From Macrothele yani (Eukaryota > Arthropoda > Arachnida > Araneae > Macrothelidae): a stretch of DNA of 64,000 bases. The position numbers and the translations under genes are program-made. Every line of letters starts with the position of its first letter. The first letter of the stretch is position 1. Below the pieces are notes generated by a model. That model did no database searches. It worked only from the letters and a program-made list of their open reading frames with translations, and was not told where the DNA came from. Shown piece by piece: positions 1 to 10,829 of this stretch. Location: positions 194,933,232 through 194,997,231 of the forward strand of contig CM076990.1 in assembly GCA_039090855.1 (NCBI GenBank), read 5' to 3'.

Positions 1-2205
1 GCACCAAATCCTAATTTGGCTGGGGGAAAAAAGAAAAAAAAAGGCACTACTTCCAGTGCAATAAAATTGGATGATTACTAGTAGGTCGAAGGGGAGCTTG
101 ATGTCCGTCCGACAATTGAGAACAGAAGGGGAAAGAAGAGGCATTTAGCATTTGCAGGGGGTCGCGTATGTACCAAGTCAGCTGGCATCCACCAGTGAGG
201 AGTATGCCTGAACAACACATTCATCATCTTCTTGTTTATGTGCATGCCACCCTCCCTCCCCTCAAGAGACTTCCACTACTTATGATAAAAAATAAGAAAA
301 CTATCTTTGCGAATTTTTCACGAAAGTGGCTGAAATTTTTACATTCACTGTAATTGGATTACAGAAGCTCACTTCCAAAATTCCAGTTGAATCGGTTTAA
401 AACTTTAAAAGTTAGCATTGGTAATTTTTATTATGGACAAGTATGTGTGCCTCTTTGGACAGAGTGAGCCTCCAGCAGAAAGGGTGTTACCATAGCAACG
501 GTTGATTGACAGCTGGGAGCGCTGATCTGAAGCCCTTGGTTGGGAAGAAAGCAAACACCTGTTTATCACTTCCACAGCACTAAAGGACTAAGAGAATATT
601 TTCAGAAATCCATTTTTCTGAATTTTGAAAATAACACAGTAAAATTTTTACAGTAGTTAAGATACATCACAATAAAGTTCTAGTGCAAATTTCGCCAAAT
701 TCCGTTAGGAACTTTAGCAGATGCAAAAAAAAAAAAAAAAAACGTTGCATAATCGGATTGAAAAAAGAAACAGTAATTATAAATTACGGGAAAAGCAAGT
801 GAATTATTTTTTTTAGATGCCATGGTTTATTTAAACAGAGTGATCCTTAAATTTTTTTTCTGTGATGATATGGACTCTATTTGAATTACAAACACGTTTT
901 TATTCAGACGTCTGAGTTACTGTTTTAATAAAAAAATCATCTATAATTAAAAAGTTTTCAATGGATTTAAGCAATATTCAGCAGATAAACAAACGTATTT
1001 TAGTAAATTGCAACATCATGACGTAAATTTGGTAATTTAATTTTGTCGAAAATTGGGGAGCATTTTTTTTTTTACAGTTTCTATTATAGTTAAAGTGAAG
1101 GAGGAAGGATGCAACTTGACAGTTCAGTGAGCTGCAGGTGGTGATTTATGGCGATGTGCCAAATCAAAAGAAGCCATTCCATCAGGTAATTCCAAAGGTT
1201 GTGTTGTGTGGACGCGTCCTCCTGCTGTTTGATCTTAATTGGAATGTTTTTGTGCATGGGGGGGGGGGGTTCGAGAGAAATATCCGTTTCAGCTTTACAG
1301 CTTTCACGGCTCTTTTTTTTTTTCTTGTTAATAAATAAAAATCATAGTTGCTGCATTCACCATTGATCCATGTTTGCATTTCTTGAATATAAACAGCAGA
1401 CAATCAGAAACATAGTGTTGGGCGGGTCTTGATGATCTTCATTTTGCATATGCTGAATTCAGTTCTGTGGGAATAAGGAATGACTTATACTGTGAATATA
1501 TACAAAACTACATATTTTTGAGCTGAAAAAATAGGTCTACTTGTACACAGTAGCTAAAGTGTGAACTCAGATGAAGACAATCAGACATACGGACGTCTGA
1601 TTCCATAAAAAAAAAATCAACATAGTTTTTTTATTTACACTACAGGTAAAAAAGCAAAAACATGTTTTCAAACGTTATAAAGGAAAACGGATTTTTGAAA
1701 CGCATGACTTGATGATCTTAATTTCTGAAAGTTTCTTTTTTCCACATCCTTTTTTTTTCAATTACAATACACTGTAATAGGATACTGTGTGTTATATCAC
1801 TTAGAGATATGGCAGATTTTCGGTTGCTGATATCCGCGATCGTAAGCGGTAGTTGCATTGCGATTGTTGATGATGACAAGATAAATACTGGAGTGATGTA
1901 AAATGTTGCATAAACTAAAAAAATAAAAAAATAAAGCCCCCCCCCACCCCGAACTTTTATGCGGTCATCATAGCTGATCAACCATTTCATTCCATGAACA
2001 TCAGCACATTTCAATCATTTGAACATTGGGGGTATCTGAAGGAATTCAGCCGTGCTTAAGCGCCCTAGCGCAACGAAAACATGCTAATTTTGGATAGTTC
2101 TATTCCCTTCCCCTCTACCATCCCTAATAATTGAGAGTGCATACATTGAGAGTGTTTCAAATATTCTATTTATGAGCTAGTTTTCGCGCTGTTTGTTATG
2201 CTTTT
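1..2205. other. AT-rich stretch without recognisable gene
   Basis: Only short chance reading frames are present. I see homopolymer runs (poly-A near 725, poly-G near 1260, poly-C near 1937) but no exon, terminal repeat or coding similarity. It could hold an unrecognised 5' exon of the exonuclease gene downstream, but nothing shows this. Confidence 0.5.
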
Positions 2206-2211
2206 ATTTTC

Positions 2212-2456
2212 GAAGAAGAGAGGGAAAATAAGGAAAAGCAGCTAGAGAAAAAAGAAAAGCTGAGTTTGATGACAAAATAAAAGAAAATGATGCAGAAATA
2301 AATAGGCTTAAAAAAGATAAAGAAGCCTCCCTAGCAGTAATTCAAGAGGGAACAGAAAGAATGAGAAAAGCTGTAGAAAAACAAAATACTGTTGAAATAG
2401 CAGTTGCCTCTAACTTGATCATACAAGTTTCAGCTGAAATAAAGAAAACAAAGTAA
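2212..2456 (+). pseudogene. Coiled-coil protein fragment, possibly transposon regulatory protein
   Basis: A frame without a start codon reads charged, heptad-like sequence (EINRLKKDKEASLAVIQEG and onward) and ends with TAA at 2454-2456. The first part is in another frame (EEERENKEKQLEKKEK), so one frameshift near 2260 is needed. Glu/Lys-rich coiled coils of this kind end the Myb/SANT-like second protein of PIF/Harbinger transposons, and the composition fits that. The assignment is an inference because no DNA-binding domain is visible upstream. It could also be the last exon of an unrelated decayed gene. Confidence 0.35.
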
Positions 2457-2790
2457 ATTAGTTGTGGTGGAAGCAGAAAAAGATAGGCTAATCAGGAAAA
2501 GGTTAAAACAATAATATGAAAAAAGTAATTCAGTGAACAATTGTACATAGTTCTTGGTTTTCAATTACCTTTTTAGGATATTATAGTTTAATGGGAAACC
2601 TGAAAACTTTACTGTGAAAATCGTGAATTGCTTCTGGTTCAACAGCATATTAATGTTCAAAGTGAAACTTGAATGTGGTAAATATACTTGAATATGATAA
2701 TAACACGTGAAAAGATAAGAACTGAACATTAGAAGTAAATCATACTTAAACTTTAGACATTAGACGTTATGCAAAAAATTTGGGTGTGAA

Positions 2791-3342
2791 CTTTGACCAT
2801 ATATACTAATGGACTGCGCATTGGCAATAGCTGCATCAAAGCCGCCATGGCTCAAACATTGGGCACGTCATCATCAGACTCCAAATTTCGTGTACAAATG
2901 CTGTTATGATTACTAATTTACGCTGCAGAACTTCAGTGTTTTCGGTGTATTATGTGAATGCACCTCATATATAATGAAAACTCTTCAGGTAAGTTTACTT
3001 ATGAGCTATATACATGCATGATCGTGTTGTTTACATTTTGTGATTTATAATGTGATGAACATTTGCGAAGAATTTGGAACATGCATTCCATTTTTTTTTC
3101 TTAAGTTACTATATTTTTATATCAATAGCTGCAAGTTTCTGGTTAAGTAATTGAACTTTATTGACTTAGGTATTTAATTCGTTTCTTACCCATGAAAAAT
3201 CATAGAACTTTCTTTACTATATCGGTCAGAGCAACCATAAGCACAGCAGGTGTAACCCATCTTTTTGACTGTTGTCATGTGATTTTATGTTGGAGCCAGA
3301 AATTTTGATGTCATGCGCAGTCTATCAGTATATATGGTTGAA
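2791..3342. mobile_element. Mutator-like MITE with 9-bp target duplication
   Basis: Imperfect terminal inverted repeats of about 30 bp share the blocks CCATATATACT and GACTGCGCAT (2797-2822 against 3311-3338). Direct 9-bp copies GGGTGTGAA lie immediately outside (2782-2790 and 3343-3351). A 9-bp duplication is typical of Mutator-like elements. The 552-bp interior has no transposase. A Kozak-perfect ATG at 2847 lies inside the element and opens only a 20-codon frame. Confidence 0.6.
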
Positions 3343-3428
3343 GGGTGTGAAGCAAATTCTTTACAATGCATACAAAGTTGTTTTACTAGATGTATACAAA
3401 TATACATCTAGTTTTTATTGAAATACAC

Positions 3429-3497
3429 TCCTAAAATTTTCCTAAAATTTTTCTAAAAAATTCCTAAAATTCCTAAAATTCTTACCTAAAATTTTCC
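3429..3497. repeat. Short tandem repeat of CCTAAAATT-type units
   Basis: About six imperfect 9-10 bp units follow one another next to a palindrome (CTAGATGTAT...ATACATCTAG at 3388-3413). They sit at the 3' end of the decayed minus-strand transposase-like frame. Confidence 0.7.
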
Positions 3498-4830
3498 AGA
3501 AGTATGCTATGATCCCTGAAATTTCTTTTTTTATAATCTCTATAGCACAGAGAGCATGAGCTGTGTCATGGGCTGTATCATCAGACACTACAACAAAACT
3601 TTTTCTGTTTTTTTCAAGATATGCAACACATATGAATAGTGAAATCTGAACATTTTGCCAGTGGTAACTTTGTATTTCATCAAAATGTAAAACTAGAATG
3701 TCAGAACTTTCTTTTACAGAGATTTTTGCTTCAGCTATTCCTTCTCTTTAGATTTTCCTGATTTTTCTATGGGAAATTGCTTTCTTCACCCAATGTCTTA
3801 CATTTTGCAGAAACTTTTGGACAGATACAGATTTTCTTATGAGGTCACCACCTTCCCAAATTGCAAATGTAACTTCTTATTGGCTGAATTTTGACCCACT
3901 CTGGACGTAGAGTGTAAAACTTTGAAAGACCAATTTTTATATTTGGGTTGTCTTTTTTCATTAGCCTGTATGCCTCTTTGATTGATCTTGTCATAAATCT
4001 TTTTACCTTTTTAATTTTCTCACCATTATCATCTCTAACATAAACATTTTTGTTTGGACTATCCCTAGTACAGTCTGTACTATCATCTAGGTAGTATGAC
4101 AATGCCAGAGTTGCAGCTTCTGTAGACAATGGATGCCCACTGTAGGGGTCAGGTTGAGCATAGATTATTTTTTCTATTCTAGCCTTGCGTGATTTATCTA
4201 TGAGATACTTTGATACTGTAGGTAACTCTTCCTTCAAATCAGTTTTACTAACAGTCTGTGGTAGCAATGTCAGTAATTGCACTTTTTCAGTGTAGTTACA
4301 AGTATGAAGTGCTGTATTAATATTAGAAAACCACTGATTACAAGTAGAACAGTCAGGCTTCTCAAGAGACAACTGACTTGAAACACCAACTCCATATATG
4401 TCTTCTAATTTCTGCACAGCTGAAGTTGTTAGTGTTCTCTCTAATGTCAACTTTTTCCTCTTCACATAAGTTTCTCTCCTATCCTCCCTAACTTTTGAAG
4501 GGGCTTTAAATGGTGACTGCTATTTAAAACATCCACAATCTCATGACTGGGAATGAAAAAACCCTTTCTCTTTGATGTGAGAATTTCTTCTTCAGTTTAA
4601 TTTGCACATTCCAAAATTTTTCTTTTGTAAAAAGCCACATAATTGCAACACAAATAATCATTTCTATTTACAGAGGCAGATGGGCCTACAATCCTTTGAA
4701 TTTCATCACCTAAATCACCAACACCACAGAACCTAACAAGCTTAGTTTTGTACACAACTCTTTTTGTGTCTTTTAATGTAGTCCACACATCTAACTCTCT
4801 CAGAACTATGATGATCAGACATTATAAATT
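3430..4830 (-). pseudogene. Decayed transposase-like ORF of an unassigned DNA transposon
   Basis: The longest open piece (3845-4465) codes 206 residues ending near WVKI. It contains KRFMTRSIKEAYRLMKKD, a pattern I associate with large uncharacterised transposon proteins of arthropods and cnidarians. Reading further on the minus strand, a second block (about 3790-3500) gives ILVLHFDEIQSYHWQNVQ, then FVVVSDDTAHDTAHA, which looks like the DDE-type core of the same protein. An N-terminal block lies at 4597-4788. Frameshifts and stops separate the blocks, so it is dead. The family is named from memory of such proteins, not from a search. Terminal repeats were not found. Confidence 0.45.
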
Positions 4831-4849
4831 ATTCACTGAACAATACTGA

Positions 4850-6507
4850 ACATCACTCATCAACAGACAAGAGCAAACTGGAGTGGGAGAAAGGTGGGGA
4901 ATTAGTAAATGAAGGACATAACAGCTGCTGATTGGCTGTTCAGTGAGCAGTCAATGGGCATGTTTTTACTTGCAAAAGCCTGTCATAACCTGTTGTTTCA
5001 GCATTGTGGCTTGTGCAATTTCATTACAAAATGCTATAAATTTATGAGGAGTATCAATAGAACGGTGGATGGTTACGAAATTAACAAGTTTAACAAAATA
5101 AATAATTTAAAAAATATATATAGAGAGAGGGAGAGCGTATGAGGTTGCAAATAATTCCCCCAGAAAAGAAATGAAACCAGCAAGAACATACTACCATGTT
5201 CTGCAAATATTTTTTAGTATATGTTTTTGTGCTGAACTTCAAAATATAATGTAATTGTACTAATCAAACACCCGTAACCTATGTTTTAACTTTGAAACCT
5301 GATTAAACCATGTTTTCAGTGAAATATGGACAACTCTTGCATTTTGTGCTGTATTACGTAACAACGCTGAAAGGTTGAAAACGTGCAATCTTTAAAAAAA
5401 ATATATATAAAATTAACCAGGTAAAAATACACTATTCTGCAATGAGCAATTTATTAACAACTAAGAGGACATCAAATGGACAGATTTTCAGTTTTAAAAA
5501 AAATGGGGTTTTTGAGTTAATGTCATTCAAAAATTGAGCTGCTTTGAACTTCCGCATGACTTAAAATTAAATTTTATGGACTGCATGCATCCCAGGTTTA
5601 AAATAAATTTTGCTGTAAAACTATCATTGAGGGATTTCAGATTGCCAGCCTTACTTACCTAAAAAATAATTATTTAGTGGGGGAAAAAAAAATCCGAAAA
5701 TGCAAATTTTTTTTTTGCAATGTTTTTTTTCCCCTTATTAATGTTAGTCAGGCTTATTCAAACTATGGCAAGTTAAAATTTAATTCAATAGCTACAAAAT
5801 AAAAAAAATTAAGTGAATAGATTAAATAGTTTTGAAACAGCGCTCGTTTTAAAATACAGCAATCTCCCATTTTTCAAAGATTGCTAGATTTTAGCCAAAC
5901 TTCAAAACACTGTAGCTGGAGAAGAAATTTTTTTTTTAGGAAAATCCTTTCAGGATATTTTGTCTCCAGTAGTTGTAACTACTGTAATTTTTTGGAACAA
6001 ATCTAAATTGGTCACCTGACACATTTTGCTACTGTTTGCCTGAATTGAAATGGAATTACTCTTATTTGTTCCACATTTTATGACAGGAGAAGACATCTAG
6101 AAAGAGGGAGATTTCTTCATAGAATCTCTATGGAGATATAGGGAATGGGGAGGAAAGACATTTTTGGTGAGGGGGGACCGCCTTGCAGAAACACCTGTTT
6201 CTCACACGAGAAGCTGTTTTTTAAAATTTTAATGATCTCTTAAAAGTTGTGAAGAATCGGTTCTTTTTCTCCCTGTCATGCAATTAGAAAGCACACACAC
6301 AGACATGCAGGGGTCGTGCTGCCAATTGCATTCTTTGCAATGTGCGGAAAAAAAGTTTTGGTGTTTACTTTTTTCATGGTATTATAACACTTTGGTGAAA
6401 AGAAATAAAAAAGGAATTTGGGGAACGGGTTGGCAAAAACTTTACAAAAGCCAGAGCAACTGCTGGATATACATACATATGTGAGGGAGGGAGGGAGCAT
6501 GCACATA
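4850..6507. other. AT-rich stretch without recognisable gene
   Basis: I see only AT-rich sequence, a GAGA-rich spot near 5122 and runs of A and T. No frame resembles a known protein and no terminal repeats were recognised before the Tc1 end at 6508. Confidence 0.5.
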
Positions 6508-6606
6508 CACTGAGTTATCTTTGCATTAGGAACACTTTGACCTAATAACGTGTGAGCCTACCGCTCTGTGCAGTCACTGCTCACAGATGCCTAGGAACAG
6601 ATTCTA

Positions 6607-6792
6607 TTGCCATCCCAGTGGCACAGGGATCTAAGCTCGAATCCCAGTGAGGCATGGGTGTTGTGTTTGTCTTATGGCACTGGCTCTCTCCCTTCCCTTT
6701 AACCAGTAGCCCTAAATTAGGGATGGGCGACTGCTTATAGCCCACTGAATTGCTCACGTTGGTCATTAAACCCCCAATGAAAAAAACCCAAC
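6607..6792 (+). mobile_element. tRNA-derived SINE, shortened head copy
   Basis: The body matches the SINE at 61292-61528 nearly throughout (GGCACTGGCTCTCTCCC, CCCTAAATTAGGGA, GCTTATAGCCCA). The tRNA-like head lacks about 35 bases between the A-box and B-box regions. A 10-bp duplication ACAGATTCTA flanks it (6597-6606 and 6793-6802). It landed in the C-terminal codons of the Tc1 transposase. Confidence 0.8.
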
Positions 6793-8034
6793 ACAGATTC
6801 TACAAAGTGTTGAACTTCCTCCATGTGTAACTTGACCCATGTCTGCTGCAGCAGCTTTGTCAGTTCATGCTCACTACATGGAGGATGATCAGTAGTTCTC
6901 ACACCCCAATTCTAGCATATATCTCACAAATGTTCAATTGAGTTACAGTCGGGGGGGGTCATAAGGCCAACAAGGCAATTTGGTGAATTTGCTGTCGTGT
7001 TCTTTCAACCACTCGGTAGTGATACGAGCCTGAAGACACGGTGCATTGTTCTGTTGAAACATGGCACTGTGGTCTGGTTAAACTTCCTGCAGATATGGAT
7101 TGGGATGGTTGGCTAACAGGTCCCTGTAGCGTCCACCATTCAGTGTTTGAGTGATGATAACCAACAGACTTAGGGCTCTCCAGGGAAAAGCTCCTCACAC
7201 CAGAACACCACCTCCACCAAAACCCCAACTGTGCAAACAGGGGTTAGGGCTTCATGCTGTTTACACCATATGTGAACTCAGCCATCAGCATGGTGCAGTA
7301 GGAAATGGAACTTGTCACTCTAGACAACCTTCTTCCGCCAGTCAAGAGTTCACTGCCAATGTTCCTTGGTTCATGTGAGGTGATGCTTGTGGTGACTGCA
7401 TCATCATGGGTACCATCGCTGATCTCCCGCTGTGGAACTCCAGACGAAGCAAGGTACAGCACATTTTGCATGTGGATATAGGCTGAATTGCACTGCTATT
7501 GTATTGGTGGGTGAGTTGGGTGACCGTTGTAGTCGTTGCTGAGCAGCCTTTGCGAAACTGCTGAAATGTCTACTAGCCAATGTGGCTAGTGGAATAAAAA
7601 TTTTACAAGCAAGATGACGAAATCTACTGACCATGGAACGTAAAAAAAAAAAAAATTAAGTATTCAGTAACTTCTCTACTTATGTTCCTATGAAATTAAA
7701 TGAATGAATGTTTTTTTCTTTCTAATGAAACTCTCTCCCATTAACTTCATAAAAACAGATGCAGAGCAATTACTGCATAGGATCATTAGATTGACTGCAA
7801 ATATTGCATATGCTTTTGTTCCAAAATGATTGATTTTTTGGAAATTTATTTTCAGTGCTGTAATATCCTTACTCTTACTACCTTAATTTACACATACATT
7901 ATTTATTTTTGAGAGGCCATTGAAGTTAGATGTCTAATTTCTTTAATAATGTTTAAAACAAAGGGACAAAAGCTAGGATATATATACATAAAGTAGTACT
8001 AATAATGTTGATAGAGTTTACCTCTGATATGTAC

Positions 8035-8180
8035 TATCTGATCTTTCCATCAGAGGTATCTGCCCACCACAATTGAATAGCATTTTGAGGATCAAAATCT
8101 TCAATTGAAGGGCCATTGCATATAACCATCATTTAGTCATTTAAAGTGTCATTATTCAGACAGGTCCAATTACTCATTTT
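8035..8180 (-). pseudogene. C-terminal fragment of a hAT/zinc-finger transposase
   Basis: The minus strand reads MMVICNGPSIEDFDPQNAIQLWW and then stop. This resembles the last residues of hAT-like transposases (NGP...EDFDP...WW). It lies in the hAT-type insertion and may be the remains of that element's own enzyme. The upstream part (8200-8560) is too decayed to read. Confidence 0.4.
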
Positions 8181-8659
8181 TAAATCACTTACTCAAGGCT
8201 GTACCCAGTTATATTTCTTTGGTTCCAGTGGAAGAAATTTTGTTTAATCTTCCTTCTCTCTGAGTTCTTTTGGATTTTTACAGATGTTTCTGGCCTCTTG
8301 ATTTTAGTCAAACCCTGTTATCAATGTATAGAAGGATTAACAAAAGTTTTGTTTACTTCTGAAGAATTTAAATGTTGTTGCCAGGTTCCTCAAACTGTTA
8401 CCAAACCAAAATGTTTTCACTATGTATTTTGTAATTCTGTTGCTGTTGTTTTAATTAAGTTGTTTAAAACACCACTTATTAGTTTTAAAGGCTTTTTGAT
8501 TGCACTGTTTTTTGGATGTAATAACTTTCTTTAATTAGTTTCTTGTTTTTATGAGATTCATAGTCCAATGGTAGACACTAGTATTAAAAGAAATCAGTCT
8601 TGTTGCACGATGATATTTATTCAGCTAAAAAATGAAATCTATATACAGTTTAAAAACAC

Positions 8660-9120
8660 ATGAGCACTTTCGGTGTCACATTGACACCTTCATCAGATGT
8701 AATTTCACCATGTTTCAGAGATCATAGTCCAATATTTTGATTTTTTCCCATAAAGGCTCACATTTGCAAAACTGCATATGATTTGCTAATACACTGTTTT
8801 GATATTTGTTACTAATAGCTATTTGATGTTCCTTAATTCTGATTTTCAAGATGTTTGTCCAATATAATTACTGTTGCAATCAAGTGGAATTTGATGTACA
8901 TTTTTCTTTCCATCTTGTCTACTGTATTTCTGTATGTTTCTTTATTAGTTAAATATGCTACTTTGCTTTCTGCTGTAGTGGCTACTTTTATGTTATTCTT
9001 TATTAAATGTTTATTAATTTAGATATTTAATTTTCCATAATTGGCCATTGGTATATACTTGATTATTTTATCAGTTTTTTCAATTTCTTTGTTGTTCTTT
9101 TTAGATTGTTTTTGCCTGAC
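8660..9120 (-). pseudogene. Penelope-like element fragment with GIY-YIG endonuclease remains
   Basis: In shifting minus-strand frames the sequence reads VHQIPLDCNSNYIGQTS, then IRIKEHQIAISNKYQNSVL and ILDYDL. This is the layout of the C-terminal GIY-YIG endonuclease of Penelope-like elements (Cys-rich lead, YIGQT, R...EH). A hammerhead-like tail follows at 8668-8696. The reverse-transcriptase part is absent or unreadable, so this is a truncated insertion. Confidence 0.6.
8668..8696 (-). ncRNA. Hammerhead-ribozyme-like core in Penelope tail
   Basis: On the minus strand CTGATGA (8690-8696) is followed by a perfect 7-bp hairpin, GGTGTCA with TGACACC around a 3-nt loop, and then GAAA (8668-8671). 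This is the conserved hammerhead order CUGAUGA - stem II - GAAA. Hammerhead motifs are known in Penelope-like elements. Stems I and III were not established, so activity is unknown. Confidence 0.5.
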
Positions 9121-10120
9121 ATTTTGCACAATGTTAAATGATAGTTTTTTTGGGAAAATCATTGTCTATTAACTTTAATGCCATTTTTGTCATTGCTTCT
9201 ACTTGATCTTTATCTGATGAAGGTAATCATAATAGTAATTATTTTAATTATGAAAGTAATACTCATTTTTATGAAGTTCATTTCTTTAAAGCCATGCTCA
9301 CAAGGAGCAGTACTACATGGCATTAGATGTAGTCAGCTGCATCATCTTAAAAACATTGCCATAACAGTTTTTCTTTTTGTTCTGCATATATGTGGCTAAA
9401 CAGAGATTCAGAGATAATTATTTTACCTGTAGATGACATTATACTTTGTGCAAGGTATACAATGGCAAAGGTTGCTTTAGTAACCTTTGGTTGCTCGAGG
9501 CTGATCCACCAGCACTTTTTCTGTTGAAGCCCGCCTTCACTTCCATTCGTTTTCGAAGCAGCTGCAGGAACACGGGCAAGAAAACTGAAAAAAAAAATAG
9601 TTGCTCACTCGGGGAAAAAATCTACTGGCCATACAGCCAATGATGGCCAGTAGATTTTTTCCATAAACAATTTACTAGCCACTACAAAATATCTGATCAC
9701 CATTTCATGACTGGCTTCCGACATTTGCAACAGCTGTTGCTGAGATACCAGTTTTAACACCTGGTGCTCACCTCTAGGATCAGCAGTGCATGGCTGGCCA
9801 ATGTAAGTCCTTCTGTTGGATGTCTCTGTGTGGTTAATCCAGCCCTGGTACACCCTTGATGTAGTAGTATGGGAGCAGCCAACAAATGCAGCTGTTTCCG
9901 AAATACTGGCACCTTTCCTCCAGGCCCCAACTATCTGGCCATGATCTTTTTGGATTAAGTCACCACATTTCCCCATTATTGGTAAACATCTACTGATTAC
10001 GTACATAGAACAGGTGTGCACAATGTATAGTAGTCCCACGTGACATTGATATCGTGGTACTTCATTATCACTCTGAATATGTAAAACGGGGTGTTCCTAA
10101 TGGAAAGTTAACTCGGTGTG

Positions 10121-10749
10121 TATAGATTACTGTTACCACAGGTCATTACATCTACAAACAAGATGAACCAATGTGGTGTTTTTCTGTTACCACATGCATA
10201 ATGACTTAAAAAAAAAAAAAAAAAAAAAGTGAACTTGAACCTTATTCTTAGCGAACTCCAACTTTTAAATCAGGCAGGTGTATTACTGTTATCCTATCTG
10301 GCATGTACTTGTACATCTTTGTGCATATCTTTTATCAGCTACAGATATTTCTCTGACATAATTTTTTTCTCTCAAGAAACTGCTAAAGTTACCTATGAAA
10401 TCTGCTGGATACCTTTTCTGAATCTAAATATGCGCACTAGCAAATTGACAATAAGCAATTTGATCTGCCGATTTCCCGACTGGCAGTATGACTAACCCAG
10501 AAGTTGTGGTCCAAGGAGATTAGCACCCGAAACTCTTAATTGTGTCCAGCAGCTTCTTCAGCATTAACCAAACAAATCCCTTTGATGACTGTATCAAAAG
10601 ATTAAACTTTCTTATAATCTTGCTTGCACAGCTGCAAGAATTTTGGGTCATTATGCAAGTGAAAGTGTTTCATGAGCTGAAACCACTGGCTAAGGATATA
10701 ATGGTGCATTTCTGTTGCTATTTACTGAAACCTGATTGTATTTGAGTAG
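10121..10749. other. Unassigned sequence, probably 5' part of the mariner-like element
   Basis: It holds a 24-nt poly-A run at 10208 and decayed sequence. The transposase-like reading becomes recognisable only from about 10755. No other feature is visible. Confidence 0.35.
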
Positions 10750-10829
10750 ATATGTCATTGTGTGAACTCACAAAACAGGCGATACTGGTCAGCGGTGAAC
10801 CCCATGTCTGGCATGAAGTGTCATTATTA

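Larger units (their letters stand above)
7544..9736. mobile_element. hAT-type element inserted in the Tc1 copy
   Basis: An exact 8-bp duplication TTGCTGAG (7536-7543 and 9737-9744) brackets 2,193 bp. Its ends read CAGCCTTTGCGAA and, inverted, CAGCTGTTGCAAA. Removing it restores the Tc1 reading frame around VSQQ. Inner subterminal hairpins (CTACTAGCC...GGCTAGT near 7567, TCTACTGGCCA...TGGCCAGTAGA near 9618) also match between the two ends. The interior holds a hAT-like protein tail and a Penelope fragment. Confidence 0.75.
6542..9976 (-). pseudogene. Tc1-type transposase, interrupted and catalytically broken
   Basis: The N-terminal DNA-binding part starts at ATG 9974-9976 (MGKCGDLIQKDHGQIVGAWR) with a helix-turn-helix (ASISETAAFVGCSHTTTSRV). 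It breaks at VSQQ where the hAT entered and resumes at 7535 with LQRSPNSPTNTIAVQFS in shifting frames. The catalytic block reads FQQNNAPCLQARITTEWL, so the second DDE Asp is Asn. The C-terminus resembles other Tc1 proteins (near SGRLTRY, stop about 6542) and is cut by the SINE. Several stops and frameshifts are present. It lies in antisense orientation to the host gene. Confidence 0.75.
6508..10120 (-). mobile_element. Tc1-family transposon, expanded by nested insertions
   Basis: Terminal inverted repeats read inward as CACTGAGTTATCTTTGCATT (6508) and CACACCGAGTTAACTTTCCA (from 10120 leftwards). Both are followed by the shared block TTAGGAACAC and flanked by TA. The native element is about 1.2 kb. 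The rest is a SINE (6607-6792) and a 2.2-kb hAT-type insertion (7544-9736), each with its own target duplication. The element therefore predates both. Confidence 0.8.

Noticed and set aside
2847..2909. Kozak-perfect ATG (GCCGCCATGG)
   Set aside because: The frame closes after 20 codons, has no donor in frame and is inside a MITE.
2978..2992. Strong donor CAG|GTAAGT after ATGAAAACTCTT
   Set aside because: It lies inside the Mutator-like MITE, encodes five residues and has the wrong phase for 15271.
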